In this document: in pieces, positions 20,665 through 33,627 of the stretch
Position numbering within the stretch: position 1 is the stretch's first letter
Layout of the letters: each line of letters begins with the position of its first letter
Assembly (NCBI RefSeq): GCF_000374645.1
Contig: NZ_KB894804.1
Location: 1 to 64,000 of the forward strand
Direction: 5' to 3'
DNA: 64,000 nucleotides
Source: Arhodomonas aquaeolei DSM 8974
Lineage (GTDB): Bacteria > Pseudomonadota > Gammaproteobacteria > Nitrococcales > Nitrococcaceae
The notes under the pieces: model-generated
Told to the model about the DNA's origin: nothing
Databases searched by the model: none
The model's input: the letters and a program-made list of their open reading frames with translations, nothing else
Made by a program: the position numbers and the translations under genes

Positions 20665-20981
20665 GTTCGGCGTCGCTGAGTAGCGACGACGCCGGGGTGT
20701 GCCGCGTCAGCGGTGCCCTCGGCTTCGACACGGTGACGCAGCTGCCGGCCTCGTTGCCCGGGGATGGGGACGTGGTCGCGGACCTCTCCGCCGTGGAGCG
20801 CGTCGACAGTGCGGGCCTCGCGCTGCTCCTGGAATGGGTGCGCACCGCGCGGGCCCGGGGCCGGAGTGTCGTCTTCCAGGGTGTTCCGGGGCAGCTCAGC
20901 GCGATCGCCCGGGTGAGCGGGGTGGATGAGATCCTGGCATTGGATCAGAATACGCCGTCCGATACCGGTGGGCGGGCCTGA
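20661..20981 (+). CDS. mlaB: STAS-domain protein MlaB
   Basis: Small cytoplasmic STAS-domain subunit that supports assembly and activity of the Mla ATPase. At 106 residues, the STAS core contains VVADLSAVERVDSAGLALLLEW, with the conserved DSAGLALL turn that contacts the ATPase. The start is GTG at 20661, overlapping the mlaC stop (GTGA). An in-frame extension upstream is shadow sequence of mlaC. It is followed by ibaG after 47 nt. Confidence 0.92.
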   Translation: MSSASLSSDDAGVCRVSGALGFDTVTQLPASLPGDGDVVADLSAVERVDSAGLALLLEWVRTARARGRSVVFQGVPGQLSAIARVSGVDEILALDQNTPSDTGGRA

Positions 20982-21028
20982 GCGGTCCGTAACCGGCAAT
21001 CGCACCGCAGAGCAAACGAGCGAGCATC

Positions 21029-21271
21029 ATGGATTCCGAACGCATTCGCGAGATCATCGAGGCCGGCCTGACCGATGCCACCGTGCAGGTGGATGGGGAC
21101 GGCGTGCATTTCCGGGCGCTGATCGTGAGCCCCGATTTCGAGGGGGTGCCACGGATCCGACAGCATCGGATGGTCAACGAGCTGCTGCGCGATCATATCG
21201 ACAGCGAGGCGCTGCATGCGATCTCGCTGGTGACCCGGACGCCCGGACAGCACGACGCGTCCAATGGCTGA
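21029..21271 (+). CDS. ibaG: BolA-family protein IbaG
   Basis: BolA-like protein that typically pairs with monothiol glutaredoxins in iron-sulfur handling. At 80 residues it covers the BolA domain, with the class-specific RQHRMVNELLRDHIDSEALHAISLVTRTP. It lies between mlaB and murA, the standard place of ibaG (yrbA) in gammaproteobacteria. Its biochemical role here is inferred from the family. Confidence 0.93.
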   Translation: MDSERIREIIEAGLTDATVQVDGDGVHFRALIVSPDFEGVPRIRQHRMVNELLRDHIDSEALHAISLVTRTPGQHDASNG

Positions 21272-22591
<1,320 letters not shown>

Positions 22592-22618
22592 GGCCCGCGG
22601 CCGATCAACCGGACGGTT

Positions 22619-23260
22619 ATGCACGACCAAGACATGCTGACCATCGCGCTCTCCAAGGGGCGCATCCTCGAGGAGACCCTGCCGCTGCTTGCGGCGGCAG
22701 GCATTGAGCCGGCGGAGGACCCGGAGGCCAGCCGCCGGCTGGTGCTGCCCACCAACGATCCGGCGGTGCGCCTGGTCGTTGTCCGCGCCACCGATGTGCC
22801 GACCTATGTCGAGTACGGCGGCGCGGACCTCGGGGTGGCGGGCAAGGATGTGCTCCTGGAATACGGCGGCCAGGGGCTCTACGAGCCGCTGGACCTGGGC
22901 ATCGCCCGTTGCCGGCTGATGGTGGCGGGGCGTCCGGGCAACGAGGCCTTGCGCCGGCCCCGGGTCGCCACCAAGTTCGTGAATATCACCCGGCGGTACT
23001 TTGCCGATCGCGGGCGTCAGGCGGAGCTGATCAAGCTCTACGGCTCCATGGAGCTGGCGCCGCTGGTGGGGTTGGCGGATCTCATCGTCGACCTCGTCGA
23101 TACGGGCAACACCCTGCGTGCCAACGGCCTTGAGCCGCTGGAACCGATCGCCGACATCAGCTCGCGCCTGGTGGTCAACAAGGCCTCGATGAAGATGAAG
23201 TACCGCCGGATCCGGCCGCTGATCGAGGATCTCCGCCGCGCGGTGACCACCGCGGCGTGA
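22619..23260 (+). CDS. hisG: ATP phosphoribosyltransferase catalytic subunit HisG, short form
   Basis: First enzyme of histidine synthesis, joining ATP and PRPP. At 213 residues it is the short form, which lacks the C-terminal regulatory domain and normally needs HisZ as regulatory partner (not in this window). Motifs include [10 protein letters not shown] at the N-terminus and [18 protein letters not shown] at the PRPP site. The annotated ATG at 22619 gives [14 protein letters not shown]; the ATG five codons later is also possible. It is followed by hisD after 58 nt. Confidence 0.95.
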   Translation: MHDQDMLTIALSKGRILEETLPLLAAAGIEPAEDPEASRRLVLPTNDPAVRLVVVRATDVPTYVEYGGADLGVAGKDVLLEYGGQGLYEPLDLGIARCRLMVAGRPGNEALRRPRVATKFVNITRRYFADRGRQAELIKLYGSMELAPLVGLADLIVDLVDTGNTLRANGLEPLEPIADISSRLVVNKASMKMKYRRIRPLIEDLRRAVTTAA

Positions 23261-23318
23261 GCCCGGGCGGCGTCCAGCAGCGAACACCCGCCCTGACCGG
23301 GCAAGGAGCCATCTGCCG

Positions 23319-24617
23319 ATGCTTGAGATCACGCGCCTGAGCACTACCCAGCCCGACTTCTGGTCGAGCCTGGGCGCCCTCACGGAGTGGAACGACGGCG
23401 CGACCGCCCGGGTGGAGGAGGCCGTCGCCGAGATCCTCGCCCGCGTGGCGGCGGAGGGGGACGCGGCGCTGCTCGACTACAGCGCGCGTTTCGACCGCCT
23501 GAGCGTGGACAGCGTGGCCGCGCTGGAGGTGGGCCGGGTCGCGCAGGATCAGGCCCTGGCGTCGCTGCCCGGGGCCCAGCGCGAGGCGCTGGAGACCGCG
23601 GCCGAGCGTATCCGCGACTATCATCGCCGCCAGCTTGCCGAGTCCTGGGACTACGAGGACGGTCAGGGCAACCGCCTGGGACAGCAGGTGACGCCGCTGG
23701 GGCGCGTGGGTGTCTATGTGCCCGGCGGCAAGGCGGCCTATCCCTCGTCCGTGCTCATGAATACCCTGCCGGCCAAGGTCGCCGGCGTGGACGAGGTGAT
23801 CATGGTCGTGCCGGCGCCGGACGGCGTGGTCAATCCGCTGGTGCTCGCCGCGGCACGCATCGCGGGCGTGGACCGGGTCTTCCGTCTCGGCGGGGCGCAT
23901 GCGGTGGCGGCGCTCGCCTACGGTACGGACACCATCCCGGCGGTGGACAAGATCGTCGGTCCCGGCAACGCCTACGTCGCGGAGGCCAAGCGCCGCGTTT
24001 TCGGGCGGGTGGGCATCGACATGGTCGCCGGTCCGTCCGAGATCATGGTGATCTGCGATGGCCAGACCGAGGCCGACTGGATCGCCATGGATCTGTTCTC
24101 CCAGGCCGAGCACGACGAGGACGCCCGGGCGATCCTGGTCTGTCCGGACCCGCTGTTCCTCGATCAGGTGCAGGCGTCGATGGAGCGGCTGCTCCCGGAG
24201 ATGGAGCGCTCGGAGATCATCCGCGCGGCCCTGTCTGCCCGCGGCGCGCTCATCTACGTGCGCGACCTCGCCGAGGCGGCGGCGGTCGCCAACCACGTTG
24301 CCCCGGAGCACCTAGAGCTCTCGGTGGTGGAACCGCGGCGCATGGCCGCGGGTATCCGTCACGCCGGAGCGGTCTTCCTGGGGCGCTACACGCCGGAGGC
24401 GGTGGGCGATTACTGCGCCGGCCCGAATCACGTGCTGCCGACCTCGCGCACCGCGCGCTTTGCCTCGCCGCTCGGCGTATACGACTTCCAGAAGCGCACC
24501 AGCCTGATCGAGTGCTCCGAGGCCGGCGGGGCCGCGCTCGGCCGGGTGGCCAGCGAGCTCGCACGCGGTGAGGGGCTCACCGCTCACGCCCGCTCCGCAG
24601 AGATGCGCGGCGAGTAG
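23319..24617 (+). CDS. hisD: Histidinol dehydrogenase HisD
   Basis: Zinc enzyme that oxidises L-histidinol to L-histidine with NAD+ in the last two steps of histidine synthesis. At 432 residues it is standard. Conserved blocks are [50 protein letters not shown] and the ligand segment APEHLEL, followed by [13 protein letters not shown]. Its ATG has CAAGGAG upstream. It is the last gene of the murA-hisG-hisD run and converges with the DegS-like protease gene. Confidence 0.97.
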   Translation: MLEITRLSTTQPDFWSSLGALTEWNDGATARVEEAVAEILARVAAEGDAALLDYSARFDRLSVDSVAALEVGRVAQDQALASLPGAQREALETAAERIRDYHRRQLAESWDYEDGQGNRLGQQVTPLGRVGVYVPGGKAAYPSSVLMNTLPAKVAGVDEVIMVVPAPDGVVNPLVLAAARIAGVDRVFRLGGAHAVAALAYGTDTIPAVDKIVGPGNAYVAEAKRRVFGRVGIDMVAGPSEIMVICDGQTEADWIAMDLFSQAEHDEDARAILVCPDPLFLDQVQASMERLLPEMERSEIIRAALSARGALIYVRDLAEAAAVANHVAPEHLELSVVEPRRMAAGIRHAGAVFLGRYTPEAVGDYCAGPNHVLPTSRTARFASPLGVYDFQKRTSLIECSEAGGAALGRVASELARGEGLTAHARSAEMRGE

Positions 24618-24624
24618 GTCCGGC

Positions 24625-24648
24625 GGCGGGGCGCGTTCAGCCCCCGCC
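24625..24648. terminator. Possible bidirectional hairpin between hisD and degS
   Basis: GGCGGGG (24625-24631) pairs with CCCCGCC (24642-24648) over a 10-nt loop between two convergent genes. Part of it lies inside the 3' end of the protease gene and there is no T tract on either strand, so termination is only a possibility. Confidence 0.3.
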
Positions 24649-25785
24649 CGTCGGGCGCCGGCCGATGGTCACGCGCCGGTTGAAGCGCCCGTCCCGGCCG
24701 ATCCCGGCGACAACGGCCTCGCTGCCCGGGCTCAGTCCGCTGATACGGTTGAGCAGCTGGGTCGGTCCGTCCACCGGGTGTTCATCGATGGAGAGGATGA
24801 CGTCCCCGGGCTGGATGCCGGCCTCGTGCGCAGGGCCGCCGCGGAGCACCCCGGCAATCAGTACCCCGCCGACGTCCGGCAGTGACAGCGTATCCGCCAG
24901 CGGCGGCGTCATCGGCTGGACCTGCACGCCGATCCAGCCGCGGGTGACATGCCCCTGTTCAATGAGCTCGCGCATCACGCCGCGGGCGAGGCTCACCGGG
25001 ATGGCGAAGCCGATGCCCATGGAACCGCCGGAGCGGCTGTAGATCGCGGTGTTGATCCCCACCAGCTCGCCTGCGGCGTTGATCAGTGCGCCGCCGGAGT
25101 TGCCCGGGTTGATTGCCGCGTCGGTCTGTATGAAGTTCTCGAAGGTCGCCAGCCCCAGGTGGTCCCGGCCGGTGGCGCTGACGATCCCCTGGGTCACGGT
25201 CTGGCCGACTCCGAACGGGTTGCCCACGGCGAGGACGATGTCGCCCACCCGCAGCGCCGTCGAGTCACCGAAGGTGGCGTGGGGGAGTTCTCCGAGGCCG
25301 ACGTCGAGTACGGCGAGATCGGTGTCCGGGTCGCTGCCCACCACCTCGGCGGTTGCCGCGCGTCCGTCGCTGAGCAGGACCTCGATGGCGTCGGCGTCGC
25401 GGACCACATGCTCATTGGTCAGCACGTAGCCGTCGGGGCTGACGATGACGCCGGAGCCCAGCGAGCGCTCCGGGCGCTGTTCCTTGGGGGCGCCGAAGAA
25501 CCGCCGCAGCTGCGGGTCGTCGAAGAACGGGTGGTGGCGCTGCTCTGGTGCGCGGGTGGTATAGACGTTGACGACTGCGGGTGCGGCGCGCTCCACGGCG
25601 TCGGCGTATGACGCCGGGCGCGGCGGCGTGGGCGCGGAGCCGTCCGCCGACGGGGCCTCGCTGACCCGCACGACCGGTGCCGGCGGTGTGAACACCTCGG
25701 GGGCGAGCCATACCGCCGCCAGCGCGGCGAGGACGCCGACGACGACGTAGCGTAGTACGAAGCGGCCGATGCGGCTGCCTGGCAT
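24637..25785 (-). CDS. degS: DegS/AlgW-type periplasmic serine protease
   Basis: Membrane-anchored HtrA-family protease; DegS and AlgW cleave the anti-sigma factor RseA/MucA in the envelope-stress pathway. At 382 residues, an N-terminal membrane anchor covers about 9-28, a trypsin-like domain carries the catalytic triad (His in TNEHVV, Asp in DTDLAVLDV, Ser in NPGNSGGAL), and a single C-terminal PDZ domain follows (about 285-370). One PDZ rather than two, plus the anchor, favour DegS/AlgW over DegP/DegQ. The loop HPFFDDPQLRRFFG is longer than in E. coli DegS. The start at 25785 has an AGGAG site 8-12 nt upstream. No rpoE or rseA is nearby. Confidence 0.9.
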   Translation of the reverse strand: MPGSRIGRFVLRYVVVGVLAALAAVWLAPEVFTPPAPVVRVSEAPSADGSAPTPPRPASYADAVERAAPAVVNVYTTRAPEQRHHPFFDDPQLRRFFGAPKEQRPERSLGSGVIVSPDGYVLTNEHVVRDADAIEVLLSDGRAATAEVVGSDPDTDLAVLDVGLGELPHATFGDSTALRVGDIVLAVGNPFGVGQTVTQGIVSATGRDHLGLATFENFIQTDAAINPGNSGGALINAAGELVGINTAIYSRSGGSMGIGFAIPVSLARGVMRELIEQGHVTRGWIGVQVQPMTPPLADTLSLPDVGGVLIAGVLRGGPAHEAGIQPGDVILSIDEHPVDGPTQLLNRISGLSPGSEAVVAGIGRDGRFNRRVTIGRRPTGGG

Positions 25786-25858
25786 AGCGATATCTCCTGG
25801 TGTGCCCGGACCCGGCAGCCGCGCTACCATGGCCGTCTGCGCGGTGACGGGAGGCATT

Positions 25859-26614
25859 ATGGTACAGATTCCGGAGCTCGTTCGTTACTGTGACGAGCTG
25901 CTCGCGAGCGCGGATTTCCGTGACTATGCACCCAACGGGCTGCAAGTCGAGGGCACCCGGCCGGTGCGCCGCCTCGTCTCGGCGGTCACGGCCACGCGGG
26001 ACGTGATCGAGGAGGCCGAGGCCGCCGGCGCGGACGCGCTACTGGTGCATCACGGCTATTTCTGGAAGGGGGAGCCGGCGGCGCTGACCGGAATGAAGGG
26101 GGAGCGGGTGCGCCGGCTGATGACCGCGGGTATCTCGCTGCTCGCCTATCACCTGCCGCTGGATGCCCACGGCGAGCTCGGCAACAATGCCTGTCTCGGC
26201 GAGCGTCTCGGCCTGCAGGTCGAGTCGGTACAGCCGGCCGGCGGCGTGCCGGGGCTGCTCTGGTTCGGCACACCCGCGGAAGCGGGGCCCGAAGCGCTCG
26301 CCTCCCGTATCGAGACCGTCACCGGGCGCGCGCCCCTTCAGGTGGGGGCGGGACCCGGGCAGCTGCGGCGGGTGGCCTGGTGCACCGGTGCGGCCCAGGG
26401 CTTCCTGGGCGAGGCCGTCGCCCACGGCGCGGACGCCTTCATCAGCGGGGAGGTCTCGGAGCGGACCACCCACGAGGCCCGTGAGCTGGGTATCCACTAT
26501 TTCGCCGCCGGTCACCACGCCACCGAGCGCTACGGCGTGCAGGCCCTGGGTGCCCGTCTCGCGGACGTGTTCGGCCTCGAACATCGCTATATCGAGGACG
26601 ACAACCCCGTCTGA
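25859..26614 (+). CDS. ybgI: Nif3-like dinuclear metal centre protein (YbgI family)
   Basis: Member of the NIF3/DUF34 family, whose members bind two metal ions; GTP cyclohydrolase-like and damage-control roles have been proposed, but no function is settled. At 251 residues, metal-binding motifs are visible as LLVHHGYFWKG, YHLPLDAHGELGNN and, near the C-terminus, AAGHHATERYG. The ATG at 25859 (MVQIPELVRYCDELL) is preceded by GGGAGG. It is divergent from the protease gene and followed by the petA promoter region, so it is probably transcribed alone. Confidence 0.9.
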   Translation: MVQIPELVRYCDELLASADFRDYAPNGLQVEGTRPVRRLVSAVTATRDVIEEAEAAGADALLVHHGYFWKGEPAALTGMKGERVRRLMTAGISLLAYHLPLDAHGELGNNACLGERLGLQVESVQPAGGVPGLLWFGTPAEAGPEALASRIETVTGRAPLQVGAGPGQLRRVAWCTGAAQGFLGEAVAHGADAFISGEVSERTTHEARELGIHYFAAGHHATERYGVQALGARLADVFGLEHRYIEDDNPV

Positions 26615-26692
26615 ACAGCCAGCGGGGGATCTGGAAAGAACCATAAGAATCTGTATAAAAAGGGAAAAAACAACAACCTTTGGCCTTTTCGC

Positions 26693-26721
26693 TTGACGCT
26701 TCGCGGTCGATATTGGATCCT
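26693..26721 (+). promoter_or_regulatory. Possible promoter of petABC
   Basis: TTGACG (26693-26698) is followed after 17 nt by GATCCT (26716-26721), a poor -10 element, about 100 nt before petA. An A-rich run at 26630-26675, rare in this GC-rich window, lies just upstream and could act as an UP element. The exact -10 is uncertain. Confidence 0.42.
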
Positions 26722-26820
26722 AAGGCGCCTTCGATGGGGCGATTGTAGCCGAGCGCCGCGTTTGCGCAGACCGCGGCGTCGCTGGATCTCCAGCCTTAAC
26801 CCAACGTCAGGGGGACGTGC

Positions 26821-27417
26821 ATGAATCAGGATGGCGCGGATAGGAGCAGACGCCGCTTCCTCACCGGCGCTGTAACCGTCGTGGGCGGTGCGGGCGTCGT
26901 GGCGACGGCTGTCCCGTTTCTGTCCTACTGGCAACCCAGCGCGCGGGCCAGGGCCGCTGGAGCGCCGGTGGAGGTGGACATCAGCAAGCTCAGGGCCGGG
27001 CAGCGCATATCCGTTGTCTGGCGGGGCAAACCAATCTGGGTATACCGGCGCAGCGAGGCCGCGGTCGATGAGCTGCCGCAGCTCAACGAGCGGTTGAGCG
27101 ATCCGCAGTCCAAGGTGCCTTCCCAGCAGCCGCCGTACGCGCAGAACATCACCCGGTCGATACGCCCGGAGATCGGGGTCCTCATCCCCATCTGCACCCA
27201 TCTCGGCTGTATCCCGCTGTACCGCCCGGAGGAGGGTAGCGTCGAGGCTTCCTGGCCCGGCGGCTTCTTCTGTCCGTGCCACGGCTCGAAGTACGACCTC
27301 GCCGGGCGCGTTTATTCGGGCATGCCGGCACCGCTGAACCTCCAGGTGCCGCCGTACTGGTATCCCGCGGAGAATAAGCTGATCGTCGGTGAGCATCAGG
27401 ATGGGGGGGCAGCTTGA
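26821..27417 (+). CDS. petA: Ubiquinol-cytochrome c reductase Rieske iron-sulfur subunit
   Basis: Rieske [2Fe-2S] protein of the cytochrome bc1 complex, passing electrons from quinol to cytochrome c1. At 198 residues, an N-terminal twin-arginine signal SRRRFLTGA precedes a membrane anchor (about 17-38). The cluster-binding motifs are CTHLGC (Cys125, His127, Cys130) and CPCHG (Cys151, Cys153, His154). The Tat motif implies folded export across the inner membrane. It is the first gene of petABC, and its TGA shares one base with the petB ATG. Confidence 0.97.
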   Translation: MNQDGADRSRRRFLTGAVTVVGGAGVVATAVPFLSYWQPSARARAAGAPVEVDISKLRAGQRISVVWRGKPIWVYRRSEAAVDELPQLNERLSDPQSKVPSQQPPYAQNITRSIRPEIGVLIPICTHLGCIPLYRPEEGSVEASWPGGFFCPCHGSKYDLAGRVYSGMPAPLNLQVPPYWYPAENKLIVGEHQDGGAA

Positions 27418-28667
27418 TGAGTGAAGGCACGAAGACGACGGGGTTCGTGGGCTGGATCGATCGGCGTTTCCCCCTGACCCAGCTCTGGGAAGACCACCTG
27501 TCGAAGTACTACGCGCCGAAGAACTTCAACATCTGGTACTACTTCGGCTCGCTGGCACTGCTGGTGCTGGTCAACCAGATCCTCACCGGTATCTGGCTGA
27601 CCATGAACTACAACCCGAGCGCGGAGGGCGCCTTCGACTCCGTGCTCTACATCATGCGCGACGTGCAGTGGGGCTGGCTTATCCGCTACATGCACTCCAC
27701 GGGGGCCTCGGCCTTCTTCGTGGTCGTGTACCTGCACATGTTCCGCGCGTTGCTCTACGGCTCGTACAAGAAGCCGCGCGAGCTGCTGTGGATCTTCGGC
27801 ATGCTGATCTACGTGGCGCTCATGGCGGAGGCCTTCATGGGCTACCTGCTGCCCTGGGGCCAGATGTCCTACTGGGGCGCACAGGTGATCACTTCCCTGT
27901 TCGGCGCGATCCCGGGCGTAGGCGACGCGTTGATGACCTGGATCCGGGGTGACTTCAACATCTCCGGCGTCACGCTGAACCGTTTCTTTGCGCTTCATGT
28001 GATCGCACTGCCGCTGGTGCTGGTCTTCCTGGTGGTTGCGCACATCCTCGCGCTGCACGAGGTGGGCTCGAACAACCCGGACGGGGTCGACATCAAGAAG
28101 AACAAGGACGCCAACGGCGTGCCGAAGGACGGTATTCCCTTCCATCCGTACTACACCGTCAAGGACCTCTTCGGTGTGGGCGTGTTCCTGTTCTTCTTCG
28201 CCGCCGTGGTGTTCTTCATGCCGTCGTTCGGCGGGCTGTTCCTCGAGCCGCCGAACTTCCAGCCGGCGGACCCGCTTCAGACCCCCGCGCATATCGCGCC
28301 GGTGTGGTACTTCACCGCCTTCTACTCGATCCTGCGCGCGGTGCCGGACAAGCTCATGGGCGTCATCGCGATGGGCACGGCGATCTTCCTCCTGTTCGTG
28401 CTGCCGTGGATCGACCGCGGGCCGGTGCGTTCGATCCGCTACCGTGGGTTCAGCTACAAGGTCGCTCTGGCGCTGTTCGCCGTCGCCTTCGTGGTGCTGA
28501 GCTACCTCGGGCTGCAGTCCCCGTCGATGATGATCATGGGGCTGTCCGTGAAGGGGTGGGCACGAATCGGCGGGGTCATGTACTTCGCGTTCTTCGTGTT
28601 CCTGTGGGTCTACACGTTCTTCGGTTTGGAGAAGACCAAGCCGGTGCCGGCAAGGGTGAAGCACTAA
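27417..28667 (+). CDS. petB: Cytochrome b of the bc1 complex
   Basis: Membrane core of the bc1 complex, carrying hemes bL and bH and the Qo and Qi quinone sites. At 416 residues there are eight or so membrane helices. Heme-ligand histidines lie in RYMHSTGASAFFVVVYLHMFR-type and NRFFALHVIALP/VAHILALH segments. The Qo motif reads PVWY, a variant of the PEWY of alphaproteobacteria and mitochondria that is known from beta- and gammaproteobacteria. The ATG at 27417 is preferred over the preceding TTG. The TAA stop shares one base with the petC ATG. Confidence 0.97.
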   Translation: MSEGTKTTGFVGWIDRRFPLTQLWEDHLSKYYAPKNFNIWYYFGSLALLVLVNQILTGIWLTMNYNPSAEGAFDSVLYIMRDVQWGWLIRYMHSTGASAFFVVVYLHMFRALLYGSYKKPRELLWIFGMLIYVALMAEAFMGYLLPWGQMSYWGAQVITSLFGAIPGVGDALMTWIRGDFNISGVTLNRFFALHVIALPLVLVFLVVAHILALHEVGSNNPDGVDIKKNKDANGVPKDGIPFHPYYTVKDLFGVGVFLFFFAAVVFFMPSFGGLFLEPPNFQPADPLQTPAHIAPVWYFTAFYSILRAVPDKLMGVIAMGTAIFLLFVLPWIDRGPVRSIRYRGFSYKVALALFAVAFVVLSYLGLQSPSMMIMGLSVKGWARIGGVMYFAFFVFLWVYTFFGLEKTKPVPARVKH

Positions 28668-29398
28668 TGAGAAAGTTTGCCGTGGCACTGCTGATCGCGC
28701 TGCTGCCGGGGATCGCTCTCGGCGCGGAAGGCGGGCAGCACCTGATGAACCCCGATGTCGACGTCTCCAACACGGCATCGCTGCAGCGCGGGGCGAAGTA
28801 CTTCGCGAACTACTGCATGGGCTGTCATTCCCTGAAGTACCTGCGCTACAGCCGCATGGCCGAGGACCTGAACATCCCCGAGGACGTGGTCGAGAAGACC
28901 ATGATCTGGGACGGCGGGCAGGTGCACTCGAAGATGATGAGTGCGATGGCCAGCGATGACGGCAAGAACTGGTTCGGCGCCGCGCCGCCGGACCTCTCGC
29001 TGACCGTGCGTGCGCGGGGTGCGGACTGGGTATACACCTATCTCAACACCTTCTACCGTGATCCCGAGTCGGATACCGGGGTTAACAACCTGACCCTGCC
29101 CGGGGCGTCCATGCCGCACGTGCTGTGGCAGCTGCAGGGCATGCCGGAGCCGGTTTACGGCGAGGGCAGCGGTGGTTCGCTGCACGTCAAGGAGGTCGAG
29201 GTCCCCGAGGGGGCCGGGCTGCTCAGCGAGGAGGAATATCACCAGGTCACCCGTGACATCACGAATTTCCTCGCCTATGCGGCGGAGCCCGTGCAGGCTG
29301 AGCGGGAGCGGCTCGGCGTCTGGGTCCTGCTGTTCATCGCGGTGTTCACCGCACTCGCCTACCTGCTCAAGCGCGAGTTCTGGAAGGACGTGCATTGA
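28667..29398 (+). CDS. petC: Cytochrome c1 of the bc1 complex
   Basis: Periplasmic c-type cytochrome that accepts electrons from the Rieske protein. At 243 residues, a signal peptide (about 1-19, ending LGA-EG) is followed by the heme-binding motif CMGCH near residue 50. A methionine in a GASMPHVLW segment is the likely sixth ligand. A C-terminal membrane anchor (about 219-237) precedes KREFWKDVH. The length and single anchor are typical of bacterial cytochrome c1. It is coupled to petB by a TAATG overlap and followed by sspA after 41 nt. Confidence 0.97.
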   Translation: MRKFAVALLIALLPGIALGAEGGQHLMNPDVDVSNTASLQRGAKYFANYCMGCHSLKYLRYSRMAEDLNIPEDVVEKTMIWDGGQVHSKMMSAMASDDGKNWFGAAPPDLSLTVRARGADWVYTYLNTFYRDPESDTGVNNLTLPGASMPHVLWQLQGMPEPVYGEGSGGSLHVKEVEVPEGAGLLSEEEYHQVTRDITNFLAYAAEPVQAERERLGVWVLLFIAVFTALAYLLKREFWKDVH

Positions 29399-29439
29399 TT
29401 ATGGCTGGTGTGGCATGCGTGCCGGCCTGGGAGCGCTAG

Positions 29440-30072
29440 ATGGCAGCGGTTAGTCGACGCTCGGTGATGACGCTCTTCTCGGGGCCGACGTGTATCTACA
29501 GCCACCGGATCCGTCTGGTGCTCGCCGAAAAGGGCATCTCGGTGGAGATCGTCGATGTCGAGCCCGGGGCGCCGATCCCCGAGGACCTCGCGGATCTCAA
29601 TCCGTACGGGGAGGCGCCGACCCTGGTGGACCGTGATCTCGTGCTCTACGACACGAAGGTGATCGCGGAATACCTCGACGAGCGTTTCCCCCATCCGCCG
29701 CTGATGCCCGTGGACCCGGTTTCGCGGGCGAAGGCGCGGCTCGTGATCTCGCGGATCGAGCGTGACTGGGTGCAGAGCCTGGATGCGCTCGACGAGCTCA
29801 CCGGGAAGGACGCGGAGAAGGGCCGCAAGGCCCTGGCCGAAAGCCTCGTCGCCAGCGACGAGGTCTTTGGCTCAGGCCTGCCGTTCTTCCTCAGCGAGGA
29901 GCTGTCGATGATGGACTGCGTCCTCGCGCCGCTGCTCTGGCGACTTCACCACTACGGGGTGGAGATTCCGGCGAGTGCGGAACACATCCAAGCCTACGCC
30001 AAGCGCCTGTTCGGCCGCGAGGCGTTTCAGAAGAGCCTGAGCGACGCCGAGCGGGCCATGCAGGCCGTTTAG
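29440..30072 (+). CDS. sspA: Stringent starvation protein A
   Basis: GST-fold protein that binds RNA polymerase and modulates transcription in stationary phase and stress. At 210 residues, an N-terminal thioredoxin-like domain contains MTLFSGPTCIYSHRIRLVLAEKG. The family residues NPYGEAPTLVDRDLVLYDTKVIAEYLDERFPHPPLMP follow in pieces, and a helical C-terminal domain completes the fold. It lies directly after petABC and before sspB, the same order as in Pseudomonas. Confidence 0.95.
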   Translation: MAAVSRRSVMTLFSGPTCIYSHRIRLVLAEKGISVEIVDVEPGAPIPEDLADLNPYGEAPTLVDRDLVLYDTKVIAEYLDERFPHPPLMPVDPVSRAKARLVISRIERDWVQSLDALDELTGKDAEKGRKALAESLVASDEVFGSGLPFFLSEELSMMDCVLAPLLWRLHHYGVEIPASAEHIQAYAKRLFGREAFQKSLSDAERAMQAV

Positions 30073-30095
30073 CCGACTGCGACCGACGAGGGCTC

Positions 30096-30515
30096 ATGAC
30101 CCCGAAACGACCGTATCTTGTCCGCGCACTCTACGAGTGGATAGCGGACAATGGCCTGACTCCCTATCTCCTCGTGGACACCAGCGTGCCGGGTATCGAG
30201 GCACCGCTGGAGTATGCGGACAAGGGCAAGCTTGTGCTCAATGTCGCGCCCCGGGCGGTCCGCGGGCTCGATCTCGGTAACGAGTGGATCAGCTTCAATG
30301 CCCGCTTCGGTGGTGCTCCGCGGGACGTATTCCTGCCGGTGTCCGCGGTCCTGGCGATCTACGCCCGCGAGAACGGCCAGGGCATGCTCTTCGGTGAAGA
30401 GGACGAAGGCGGTGACGATCACGATCCGCCGCCGGATGGCGGCGGCGACGGCGACGGTAGCGGCACCGGTGGGGACGGCGGCGGCCGCAAGCCCCAGCTG
30501 CGCGTCGTGAAGTAG
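30096..30515 (+). CDS. sspB: ClpXP protease adaptor SspB
   Basis: Delivers ssrA-tagged peptides and other substrates to ClpXP. At 139 residues, a folded substrate-binding domain (about 1-105) begins TPKRPYLVRALYEWIADNGLTPYLLVD (shown in pieces elsewhere in the family as RPYLLRA...YEW). A flexible Asp/Gly-rich linker follows (about 106-130), and the C-terminal ClpX-binding motif is KPQLRVVK. The acid and glycine linker is more extreme than in E. coli. It is followed by a strong GC hairpin and converges with diaA. Confidence 0.94.
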   Translation: MTPKRPYLVRALYEWIADNGLTPYLLVDTSVPGIEAPLEYADKGKLVLNVAPRAVRGLDLGNEWISFNARFGGAPRDVFLPVSAVLAIYARENGQGMLFGEEDEGGDDHDPPPDGGGDGDGSGTGGDGGGRKPQLRVVK

Positions 30516-30525
30516 TGATCCCGCA

Positions 30526-30555
30526 GCGCCGCCGGCCCCGGCGGCGCTTCCTTCC
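30526..30555 (+). terminator. Terminator-like hairpin after sspB
   Basis: GCGCCGCCGG (30526-30535) and CCGGCGGCGC (30538-30547) form a perfect 10-bp stem, followed by the pyrimidine-rich TTCCTTCC. It lies 11 nt after the sspB stop and would end the petABC-sspAB transcript. Confidence 0.6.
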
Positions 30556-30558
30556 CGT

Positions 30559-33499
<2,941 letters not shown>

Positions 33500-33627
33500 T
33501 GTGCGGGTGTCCTGGGGTTGTGCCGCGCGGCACGGATCCCTCGCCCCGTGCCGGCGCAATGGTTAGACTGCGCCTGGCGGCGGCCGCCGCCGGTCGCCTG
33601 TATGAGTATCCGCAGGGTGGAATCAGC

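Noticed and set aside
33500-33627. Promoter for rsmI around TTAGACT at 33562-33569
   Set aside because: A -10-like hexamer is present but no acceptable -35 lies at 15-19 nt spacing; evidence is too weak to annotate.
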